Below are positions 1 through 6,124 of a stretch of 9,180 nucleotides of DNA, piece by piece. The notes beneath the pieces are model-generated. The model saw only the letters and a program-made list of their open reading frames with translations, had not been told where the DNA came from and ran no database searches. A program made the translations under genes and the position numbers. Within the stretch, counting starts at the first letter, position 1. The number at the start of each line of letters is the position of its first letter. Source of the DNA: Flavobacteriales bacterium (GTDB taxonomy: Bacteria; Bacteroidota; Bacteroidia; Flavobacteriales_D; SKUL01); contig SKUL01000053.1 in assembly GCA_007129985.1 (NCBI GenBank), positions 1-9,180 of the forward strand. Reading direction: 5' to 3'.

Positions 1-1
1 C

Positions 2-1888
2 TCCTCGGCACATGATTCCATCAACGTAAGAACTGAACTCGAAAAAATGCATGAAAAGAAGAGCGGTTTCCCCTTTATCATCGCGTTTGATGAATTCCAG
101 CATGCGCGCACCATCAGTCAAATGGGGGAGGAGACAAACAGGCCCTTCAACAGGGTGGTGTGGCAGTTGCTCGACTCCGGCATGTTTACCAGCTACCCGT
201 GTTACTCGGTTACACGCGCGATTGAGGATATATTGGACGATGTGAAAGCGCTGCTGATGCGTGGTGTGAAGGTTGAGCGCGGCGTGGTGGTGAAAAATTT
301 GGAGCGCTACATGGAATACTATAAATCCAGCTACAGTTTGGCAGACTTGAGGCTCGATGACAACACCGATAGCTCTGACAACCCCGAGAAGTCGCGGCCC
401 TTTATTTCGCCTGACAGGTACATGGATATTTACGGCGCAGCGACAGAGCTTTTCGAAACGCCCGAAGAGGTGAAGAATCGTCTGCTGTCGTACAACGGTC
501 TTGAGACCATGGAATTTCTCAAGGAGGTGTTGCTTGTGGCAAGACGTCCGAAGGAAGTGGACTGCCGGAAGTCGCTGGTTTTTGTGATGGGCAACCTCGA
601 TGAAGCCTTTGAAATGGCCGGTAACCAGAATGCCGACATCAGCGCCGATGAATTTCACGAGCGCTCGCTCAATATCAACCTGCCCGAAATCAAGAAAGCC
701 CTCAAGTACCGTTTTCGCGCCGAGCAGATTGCGCGTTTGGGAAATCACCACGTCATTTACCCCGCTTTCAGCAAGCGAACCTATGAGTTGATTATTGACA
801 GAGAACTGCAGAAACTGGCCGGCAATGCCCGCGAGGAATTCGGGCTGAAACTTCATTTTGACGATGCCCTCCGCGGATTGCTCTACCGCGAAGGAGTGTT
901 TCCCACCCAGGGGACGCGTCCGGTGTTTACCACGGTGTACCGACTGGTAACCGCGCGCATGGGAGCCGTGGTGAGTGAGATGCTTATCAAAAATCTGGAG
1001 CATTGCAGTTTGCACTTCTCGGCCAACGATGTCGGTGTAGAGGTGAGCTTCCGCGATGGAAAACAAAGCCATCACCACATGCAGTTTAAGCAGGAGCTGG
1101 AGCTCGAGAAACTGCGCAAAAACAAGCAGGACGATTTGCAGGCCATCACGGCCGTGCACGAAAGCGGGCATGCTATATTGGCCGCGGTGCTGCTGCGCGT
1201 GCTGCCCGAAGCCGTTTTCTCCAACACGGTTGACCACGGCAGCTCGGGTTTTGCGCTTATCAGCGGCAAATGGAAGTACATCTCGCGGAGCGAAATCACC
1301 GCCCGCCTTGCCATGTTGCTGGGCGGGTTGATGGCCGAGAAAGTGGTTTTTGGCGAGGACCGCGTCACCACCGGCGCCTCGTCGGACCTAAGTCACGCTA
1401 CAGAGCTTGTTACGAAGATGCTCAAAGAATGCGGAATGGGCAGCACCCTGGGCAGCTTTGCGGTAGAGTCACCCCTAAACAATACTTTCCTTTTCGACAA
1501 CGACTACCGCCTCAACAAAGAGGCCGGGGAGTGGATTTCGCAGGCTGCCAAACTCGCCGAAGAGACCCTCCGCAAGCAGGAAACCCTCCTTTTGCACATG
1601 GCCGATTACCTGAGCGACCACCGCGAGCTCAACAGCGACGAAATGCTGGAAATGCTCAAAGCCCACGCTGTTGACTTTGACCCCAACACCATCATCGAAA
1701 ACGGCGATTTGCTCTTTTACCGCAAGCACCTCAAGTCGCGCATCATGAAACTCGCCCCTCCTGTTCACCTCAACCTCGCCAAACACCGCAAAGACATTTT
1801 GCTAAACAGGGAGAGTGGGGTGGAGAAAATCCAAAAACATACTAATTTTAAACCAAATACACAAACCAATGAACACACAACAAATTAG
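2..1888 (+). CDS. AAA+ ATPase fused to FtsH-like (M41) zinc metallopeptidase, 5' partial
   Basis: The reading frame is open from base 2, so the true start lies to the left; the first visible ATG (47) is inside the AAA+ domain and is not the start. Counting residues from that ATG, a Walker B motif (FIIAFDE, 10-16) is followed by a roughly 150-residue segment, a sensor-1-like Asn (VMGN, N183), arginine-finger-like residues (R224, R230) and a sensor-2-like GTR (R291). From about 215 to 305 this resembles the C-terminal part of ClpA/ClpB-type AAA+ domains. A peptidase of the M41 family follows: zinc motif HESGH (371-375) and the third-ligand region TTGASSDLSHAT (Asp447). Known for M41: ATP-driven unfolding feeds a zinc protease that degrades proteins. 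Walker B to HExxH is about 355 residues, against about 110 in E. coli FtsH, so this is not ordinary FtsH. No membrane segment is seen in the visible part. The last 25 or so residues are low-complexity, A/T-rich coding and overlap the next gene by 20 bases. Confidence 0.87.
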   Translation, partial: SSAHDSINVRTELEKMHEKKSGFPFIIAFDEFQHARTISQMGEETNRPFNRVVWQLLDSGMFTSYPCYSVTRAIEDILDDVKALLMRGVKVERGVVVKNLERYMEYYKSSYSLADLRLDDNTDSSDNPEKSRPFISPDRYMDIYGAATELFETPEEVKNRLLSYNGLETMEFLKEVLLVARRPKEVDCRKSLVFVMGNLDEAFEMAGNQNADISADEFHERSLNINLPEIKKALKYRFRAEQIARLGNHHVIYPAFSKRTYELIIDRELQKLAGNAREEFGLKLHFDDALRGLLYREGVFPTQGTRPVFTTVYRLVTARMGAVVSEMLIKNLEHCSLHFSANDVGVEVSFRDGKQSHHHMQFKQELELEKLRKNKQDDLQAITAVHESGHAILAAVLLRVLPEAVFSNTVDHGSSGFALISGKWKYISRSEITARLAMLLGGLMAEKVVFGEDRVTTGASSDLSHATELVTKMLKECGMGSTLGSFAVESPLNNTFLFDNDYRLNKEAGEWISQAAKLAEETLRKQETLLLHMADYLSDHRELNSDEMLEMLKAHAVDFDPNTIIENGDLLFYRKHLKSRIMKLAPPVHLNLAKHRKDILLNRESGVEKIQKHTNFKPNTQTNEHTTN

Positions 1889-2609
1889 AGAACAACTACT
1901 TGATGTATGTCGCAACTTCAGGCATAATATCGAGGACAATGTGGTATTTCCGGAACCGTACATTCCCTACATACCTGATAACTGGAATGGGGTGTTGGTT
2001 TTATGTGAAAGCCAGAATCTTTCCAAATCAAGCGGAAGCTATTACGAACTCTTGAAAAGCTGGAGTTCGGATCAGCGGTTGAACCGACTCTATGAAGAGG
2101 ATAGCAAGGAAAGAGATTTTGTTGGGGTAAAACCATGGGATGAGGGCACCTTGAAGTTAGCGGTTGAGGCGGCCTTCTATGATGATTTGAAAGCCCACCA
2201 ATGTGCGGTGTCAAATTCGGTCATGTGGTCTATTACAAATGAATCCAGATCGAAGAATCTAAATCCAATTCCTTCAATGAAGAAGGAATCGAGCAGACTT
2301 TGGGATGAAATGTTCAAAGTTTTTGAGCCCGAAAAAATCATTACCGTGGGTAAAGTTGCACGTACGGTTATTGATGATACTGACTTCAAAAACAGGAATC
2401 TTGCTTTAAGGTCTTCTTCCAGTAGCTTTGTTTCGCGCATCGCAGGAATGTTTCCCTCCGAGGATTTGTTGGAGCGTTACCCTGTGGTGAAACTGGTGAT
2501 GGACAAGCACCCTGAGTGGAAAGACAAGTACATCAAGAACAAAATTTTTTATGCGTGCCACGCAGTAAGTATGGCTTCGTGTTTCAAAAAGGCCAACCAA
2601 AATAAGTAA
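1869..2609 (+). CDS. Divergent uracil-DNA glycosylase superfamily protein
   Basis: A 246-residue protein. I chose the ATG at 1869 over the in-frame ATG at 1815 because the extra residues would be encoded inside the upstream gene and look like no conserved domain. The order of segments fits the uracil-DNA glycosylase fold: an N-terminal beta strand and loop VLVLCESQN (42-50, where family members carry GEAPG-like residues), a central segment with AVSNSVMW (113-120) and NPIPS (132-136), a helix leading to EKIITVGKVA (155-164, compare the family's VIVALGKxA), and a late YACHAVS (228-234) where the catalytic HPS-like motif would sit. Known for the superfamily: cleavage of the N-glycosidic bond of uracil or other altered bases. 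The catalytic motifs are non-canonical, so the substrate is unknown and the enzyme could be inactive. It overlaps the preceding gene by 20 bases and lies 6 bases before the GIY-YIG gene, which suggests one transcript. No Shine-Dalgarno sequence precedes it. The family call is from remembered motif patterns only. Confidence 0.6.
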   Translation: MNTQQIREQLLDVCRNFRHNIEDNVVFPEPYIPYIPDNWNGVLVLCESQNLSKSSGSYYELLKSWSSDQRLNRLYEEDSKERDFVGVKPWDEGTLKLAVEAAFYDDLKAHQCAVSNSVMWSITNESRSKNLNPIPSMKKESSRLWDEMFKVFEPEKIITVGKVARTVIDDTDFKNRNLALRSSSSSFVSRIAGMFPSEDLLERYPVVKLVMDKHPEWKDKYIKNKIFYACHAVSMASCFKKANQNK

Positions 2610-2615
2610 CAGCCC

Positions 2616-3479
2616 ATGAGCATTGAGAGGATAATACAGTGTTTGGATGCACACATGATAAAGAACCGATTGAAAGCCTTGAACCCTGTCGAAGCCGGTG
2701 AAGTGCTTGATCGCGAAGGTTTATTGAAGGATAGCGAAACGAGGCCAGGTCTGCCTTTGAGAAGGATTTTGCGTGCAGGCAAAATACCACATGCTGTTCA
2801 ACCGGGAGGTAAGGGAAGTGGTTGGGTCATTCCGCTTTCTGGCGCAAAAGGAATTGATTCCTTTGAAACTAACTTTACAAAGCCAGCTCAATCCAAATCA
2901 ACAAAAAGCTTTGCGATAAAGGCACGGACAAAACCAAGTGGAAATCATGAGAAAGAATTGATGGATTCAAGCAAGCAGAAATCTGTTGGAGTGATTGACA
3001 ATATGGTGCCTCCCATGTCCGGGATGTATTGCATTAGAATTCGTGATGTAAAAACCTTGCCTCAGCCGTTTAGTGATGAACTGAGCCGAAGGGGGCACGA
3101 TATCGTCTATATCGGTATTGCGTCTAAAAGCCTGCGCCGCAGAATGCTGGGGCAGGAGCTAAGGGCCCGAGGACACGGAACGTTTTTTCGGAGTATGGGT
3201 GCATTGTTGGGATATACGCCACCTCCCGGGTCCCTGATTGGTAAGAGTAATCAGAGAAATTACCGATTTTCAGAGGCAGATAATGCACGGATTATTGAAT
3301 GGATGAACGCGCATCTTACTGTTCACTGGGTTACCATGGAAAGCGGCTGGGACCAGTTGGAAACTGCCTTGATTACGAAGCACAGACCACTGGTAAATCT
3401 GGCAAAAAACCGGTCGGCTCTGCCGGAATTATCAATGCTTCGGAAGAAATGTGTTGATATTGCGCTGTCACTTCAGTAG
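2616..3479 (+). CDS. GIY-YIG nuclease family protein with extra N-terminal domain
   Basis: A 287-residue protein in three parts. Residues 22-73 form a small N-terminal domain with the signature RPGLPLRRILR (43-53) ending in WVIPL. Residues about 80-125 form a low-complexity Lys/Ser/Thr-rich linker. The C-terminal GIY-YIG nuclease domain carries GMYCI (136-140), VYIG (164-167), basic residues SLRRRM (172-177), Glu249 in QLETALI (the metal-binding Glu position of the family) and Asn261 in PLVNLAKN. Known for the fold: single-metal hydrolysis of a DNA phosphodiester bond; the visible residues are compatible with activity. It begins 6 bases after the glycosylase-like gene and ends 29 bases before a gene encoding a relative of its N-terminal domain. 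I infer that the N-terminal domain gives DNA or partner binding. The target is unknown. Confidence 0.8.
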   Translation: MSIERIIQCLDAHMIKNRLKALNPVEAGEVLDREGLLKDSETRPGLPLRRILRAGKIPHAVQPGGKGSGWVIPLSGAKGIDSFETNFTKPAQSKSTKSFAIKARTKPSGNHEKELMDSSKQKSVGVIDNMVPPMSGMYCIRIRDVKTLPQPFSDELSRRGHDIVYIGIASKSLRRRMLGQELRARGHGTFFRSMGALLGYTPPPGSLIGKSNQRNYRFSEADNARIIEWMNAHLTVHWVTMESGWDQLETALITKHRPLVNLAKNRSALPELSMLRKKCVDIALSLQ

Positions 3480-3508
3480 TTTAGCATCGTAAACCATGTA
3501 ATACCATT

Positions 3509-3778
3509 ATGAACACAGAGAGTAAGATAGTTTTGATAAATGCGGCTCTTCAAGAGTTTTTCAAGAAGAATCCCGGTAAGGGTATTCAGCCGGCCAAGGA
3601 TTTCATGCCGTTATTCATTGAAAAGGGAATATTCACGAAAGACCATCGATCTGGTTTGCCAATCAGACAAGTGCTGCGTGAATTGGATGCTGAAAATCAA
3701 TTACATCGAATACCCTATGTGAGAGCGGAACACAAGCAAAAGAATACCTTTTGGTATTTTGCTCCTCTTTCTACATGA
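3509..3778 (+). CDS. Small stand-alone domain protein related to the N-terminus of the upstream GIY-YIG protein
   Basis: An 89-residue protein of no family I recognise. Residues 26-87 align by eye with residues 22-73 of the neighbouring GIY-YIG protein: an EKGIF/REGLL helix end, RSGLPIRQVLR against RPGLPLRRILR, an IPY/IPH step and a final aromatic strand FWYFAPL against GWVIPL. The helix-helix-then-strands pattern could be a small winged-helix-like nucleic-acid-binding fold, but that is inference. It lies 29 bases after the GIY-YIG gene and its stop overlaps the start of a 25-codon ORF. Possible roles are a regulator of the cassette or a partner or competitor of the nuclease's N-terminal domain. 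The leader is A/T-rich with no Shine-Dalgarno sequence. Confidence 0.7.
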   Translation: MNTESKIVLINAALQEFFKKNPGKGIQPAKDFMPLFIEKGIFTKDHRSGLPIRQVLRELDAENQLHRIPYVRAEHKQKNTFWYFAPLST

Positions 3779-3852
3779 ATTGGTTTGAACAGATAAAGCA
3801 GAAACACAGTCAAGCACCCGTGCCAAAAGAAAGTGTACTGGTTCAATCGTGA
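3775..3852 (+). CDS. Possible 25-codon ORF (micro-protein or truncated gene remnant)
   Basis: An ATG overlaps the stop of the 89-residue gene in an ATGA arrangement (3775-3778) and opens a 25-codon frame ending in TGA at 3850-3852, three bases before the stop of the convergent nuclease gene. The predicted peptide begins MNWFEQIKQKH and is hydrophilic. It could be a real translationally coupled micro-protein or the 5' stump of a gene whose remainder was replaced by the convergent gene. It is too short to judge coding character. Confidence 0.2.
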   Translation: MNWFEQIKQKHSQAPVPKESVLVQS

Positions 3853-3855
3853 GCC

Positions 3856-4977
3856 TTATGTCTCCAAGGGACAGTTCAAAGCCTTCAACAGTTTTTGTCG
3901 TACGGGCTCCAAATCGTTTGCAATCGTATCAACGATTTTTTCAGCTAACAGATTAAGACTTTCGGGTGACAACTGAATGGTTGTGGATAGAAAATGCACG
4001 TATCCTGCTCTTCTGTGATGTGGGTTGTTAAGTCTCTTCGCTAGCGCATCGTCTTTTAACAATTGACGGAGTGATTCTTCTTCGGCTATTGCTTTGCCGA
4101 AAAGCTCAATGATGATTGTTATATTCTGACCTCCGGATGTAATAATGTCATGCGGAAAAACGGTGTAATACACTGGATACTTTTTCTCCGCATCCCAGAG
4201 ATTACGCCAGTGATCGTTAGAGCCGAAAACGGACAGATTGAGTCGTTCAGCAACGGTTTGAAGTTGTGTGATGACATATTCCAATGCCGCCTTTTTGGTA
4301 GCAATGGCTGATTCTATTTTGTCAGGATGGCTCAGGTAAAATTTGACTTCTGGTGTCATTTCATTAGAATAGGTGATGCGATTCATGTTATTCACAAAGT
4401 CTTGAAAATAGATGTAGTTCTTAACTGCTATATCGTGAGGTAAGCCGCCTGAAACAACACTATTTAGCCAGTCTGTGTGGGTAAGACTCACGAAATGTGA
4501 GTGACCGATTTGTACGTCGCTGTGCGGATAAAGACCAAGCACAACTCCAGCTTTCTGGTGTTCCGGGTAGTCAATAGCTGACCAGTAGTCGCTGAGGTTG
4601 TTGTGAAGCGCGTGGTGAATTTTCGCCTCGATAATGATAGCACAACGACTGGTTCTGGACAAGATGAGGATGTCAATGCGGCCTTGCGCGGTTGAATACT
4701 CTAAGTGAACTTCATATTCACTGAGGTCTATCTGTTTTTCCATGCCCTTCTCCTCAAATGCTGACTCCAACAATTCGAGAAGTGCTGAAATCATGCGCTC
4801 GCTCAGTTTGGGAGCGGTAGATTGACTGAGAAAATACCTGTAAACATTGCAAATAGTAGTTTCGCGGGTGGCCTGATTGACCACATCCAAAAAGCCGTAA
4901 TCCCGGGGAGGGGGTGTGGGAATGTCCAGTTGAAGAAACTCAATTAACTCCTTGGGTATTTCAGATCGGCTGTTCAT
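3856..4977 (-). CDS. PD-(D/E)XK nuclease superfamily protein (PDDEXK_4 type)
   Basis: A 373-residue protein. The core nuclease signature is clear: EYSTAQGRIDILIL with Asp102 in GRID (99-102), then IIIEAKI with Glu117 and Lys119, followed by a helix with NNLSDYW where related proteins have a Gln-containing QLxxY helix. This matches the PD-(D/E)XK nuclease arrangement and most resembles the PDDEXK_4 family found as stand-alone genes in defence islands. Known for the fold: metal-dependent DNA phosphodiester cleavage. What this protein cuts is not visible from sequence. The C-terminal 200 residues have no motif I can name. Transcribed opposite to both neighbours, it converges with the left cassette (3-base gap from a small ORF) and diverges from the restriction-modification operon. 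No Shine-Dalgarno sequence precedes the ATG. Confidence 0.8.
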   Translation of the reverse strand: MNSRSEIPKELIEFLQLDIPTPPPRDYGFLDVVNQATRETTICNVYRYFLSQSTAPKLSERMISALLELLESAFEEKGMEKQIDLSEYEVHLEYSTAQGRIDILILSRTSRCAIIIEAKIHHALHNNLSDYWSAIDYPEHQKAGVVLGLYPHSDVQIGHSHFVSLTHTDWLNSVVSGGLPHDIAVKNYIYFQDFVNNMNRITYSNEMTPEVKFYLSHPDKIESAIATKKAALEYVITQLQTVAERLNLSVFGSNDHWRNLWDAEKKYPVYYTVFPHDIITSGGQNITIIIELFGKAIAEEESLRQLLKDDALAKRLNNPHHRRAGYVHFLSTTIQLSPESLNLLAEKIVDTIANDLEPVRQKLLKALNCPLET

Positions 4978-5062
4978 CTTGAAGTAACAAGGTGTGAAAG
5001 TACGGTTTAGTCCGAGAATGGCGGATTAGTTTATTTCAGACCAAGTTTTTCATGTGGGGTTG

Positions 5063-5101
5063 AGACGAGCCTCAGGTGAGTATAAAGGCAGGCCCTCGTC
5101 T
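5063..5101. repeat. Imperfect inverted repeat (hairpin) in the intergenic region
   Basis: AGACGAG (5063-5069) is complementary to CTCGTCT (5095-5101). Three more pairs (CCT with AGG) form if a two-base bulge is allowed, leaving a 17-base loop. No T-run follows on either side, so it is a poor intrinsic terminator. It could be an operator or an RNA structure in a long leader, or chance. Confidence 0.35.
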
Positions 5102-5187
5102 GTTCCATTCCAACCACAGCTTGAATTGTCAAGTTGTACGCCCCGGTTCAACTAAGTGTCTCGGTACTGACGCCGAAAACTAAAATT

Positions 5188-5221
5188 TTTGAAAGGCAAT
5201 AGGCAACTTTCCATACCTTTA
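5188..5221 (+). promoter_or_regulatory. Candidate Bacteroidota-type promoter for the hsdS-hsdM operon
   Basis: TTTG (5188-5191) and TACCTTTA (5214-5221) resemble the Bacteroidota -33 (TTTG) and -7 (TAnnTTTG) elements, with 22 bases between them, slightly longer than usual, and a final A instead of G. Transcription would start a few bases before the ATG at 5239, giving a very short leader. This is weak evidence from pattern only. Confidence 0.25.
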
Positions 5222-5238
5222 CCGTCATTGTAGACGAC

Positions 5239-5781
5239 ATGAAAAGAAAAAAACTTTCTGAAATCGCCGAAATCCGCTTTGGCATCAATGCGCGCACACA
5301 GGCGCAAGGCGATGTGGTATGCCTGCAAGGGAAGGATTTTGACGAATTCGGAGAAATAGACCATGCCGGGTTACTCTATGTTTCAGAAGACCAATGCAAA
5401 GATACCGATTTCCTGCAGCCGGGCGACGTGCTCTTTGCGGCCAAAGGCAGCCGGAACTACGCGGTCATGTGGCGCGGAGAAATACCCCGCGCTGTGGCTT
5501 CGTCCACCTTTTTTGTGATACGGAACCTGGATGCGGATGTGTTGCCGGAATATCTCGCCTGGTATTTAATGTCCGTGCGTGCTCAAACATTTTTCACCCA
5601 AAACGCCAAACTGGGCACGGTGAAGACCATCAGTAAAAAAGTGCTGGACAGTCTAGAATTGCAGTTGCACACCCTTACTGACCAGAAACGAATTGCAGCA
5701 CTGCACCAACTTTACGTTGCCGAACAGCAACGGATAACGGAACTAACCGAAAAGAAAAAAACAATGATATTTAACCTTTAA
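5239..5781 (+). CDS. hsdS: Type I restriction-modification specificity subunit, single-TRD (half-size) HsdS
   Basis: A 180-residue protein with one target-recognition domain and one helical spacer. It starts with the typical KLSEIAEIRFG, carries GDVLFAAKGSRNYA in the middle, and ends with TDQKRIAALHQLYVAEQQRITELTEKKK, the coiled-coil conserved region that packs on HsdM. Full HsdS proteins have about 400 residues and two such halves, giving a bipartite target. Half-size subunits are known to work as homodimers, which would predict a symmetric (palindromic) bipartite target here. No second half is seen before or after, so this looks like a native half subunit and not a broken gene. It is the first gene of the operon; one base separates its stop from the next ATG. 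Confidence 0.85.
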   Translation: MKRKKLSEIAEIRFGINARTQAQGDVVCLQGKDFDEFGEIDHAGLLYVSEDQCKDTDFLQPGDVLFAAKGSRNYAVMWRGEIPRAVASSTFFVIRNLDADVLPEYLAWYLMSVRAQTFFTQNAKLGTVKTISKKVLDSLELQLHTLTDQKRIAALHQLYVAEQQRITELTEKKKTMIFNL

Positions 5782-5782
5782 T

Positions 5783-6124
5783 ATGAGAGCAATAGATTTA
5801 TTCAAAGAACCTTATCGAGAATGTGAAGCATATGCTAGGCAGGCAAATGCAAATCTACATGCGCGGATTGAGCGGCAACGGATATTGATGTTTAATAGGG
5901 TGATTACGGAAATGCAGTTTAATCTTCTTTCCGCAGATATTAGCCGAAGGACAAACAGGATTTCTCAACTAATTGAGCAAATTCATGTTGCTAAACTCTC
6001 GGATTCGAATTTATATATCCGTTCTTTGAGAAAAAATAACAATCACCTTAAGAGGAAAGTAGTAACGCATTCCGCACTTTTCATTAATCGTGTTAAAAGT
6101 GAACTAAAACAATTACTTCAATGA
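5783..6124 (+). CDS. Small basic helical protein of unknown function between hsdS and hsdM
   Basis: A 113-residue protein of no family I recognise. It is predicted mostly helical, with about 20 Lys/Arg against about 10 Asp/Glu, and is rich in Asn and Ile. Heptad-like stretches (for example ISQLIEQIHVAKL) suggest coiled-coil contact. No signal peptide or membrane segment is seen. It is A/T-richer than hsdM: by hand count G+C is about 37% for 5821-6120, against 52% for 6721-6780. It starts one base after hsdS and ends in a 4-base ATGA overlap with hsdM (6121-6124), so it is co-translated with the methylase complex. Possible roles are a partner completing the half-size HsdS, a control protein, or an accessory nucleic-acid-binding factor; all are inference. 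Confidence 0.75.
   Translation: MRAIDLFKEPYRECEAYARQANANLHARIERQRILMFNRVITEMQFNLLSADISRRTNRISQLIEQIHVAKLSDSNLYIRSLRKNNNHLKRKVVTHSALFINRVKSELKQLLQ

Larger units (their letters stand above)
4978..5238. other. Divergent intergenic region
   Basis: These 261 bases separate the leftward PD-(D/E)XK gene from the rightward restriction-modification operon. I see no gene in them. They must hold the promoters of both units. A weak candidate promoter for the rightward operon and an imperfect hairpin are listed separately; no convincing promoter is seen for the leftward gene. Confidence 0.6.

Noticed and set aside
1798..1850. Promoter for the glycosylase-like cassette from TTTG (1798) and TAATTTTA (1843).
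   Set aside because: The spacing of about 41 bases is far too long for a Bacteroidota -33/-7 pair.
1815..1868. Upstream ATG at 1815 as the start of the glycosylase-like gene.
   Set aside because: The additional 18 residues lie wholly inside the protease gene and look unlike a conserved N-terminus. The ATG at 1869 fits better.
47..1888. Calling the protease ftsH.
   Set aside because: The peptidase is FtsH-like, but the AAA+ part and the Walker B to zinc-motif distance do not match FtsH, so I withheld the symbol.
5063..5101. Intrinsic terminator.
   Set aside because: No T-run follows the stem on either strand, and no gene ends close to it.
5239..5781. hsdS as a truncated pseudogene.
   Set aside because: It has a clean start, a complete recognition domain and coiled-coil end, and no second-half remnant beside it. 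Half-size HsdS proteins of this length are a known functional type.
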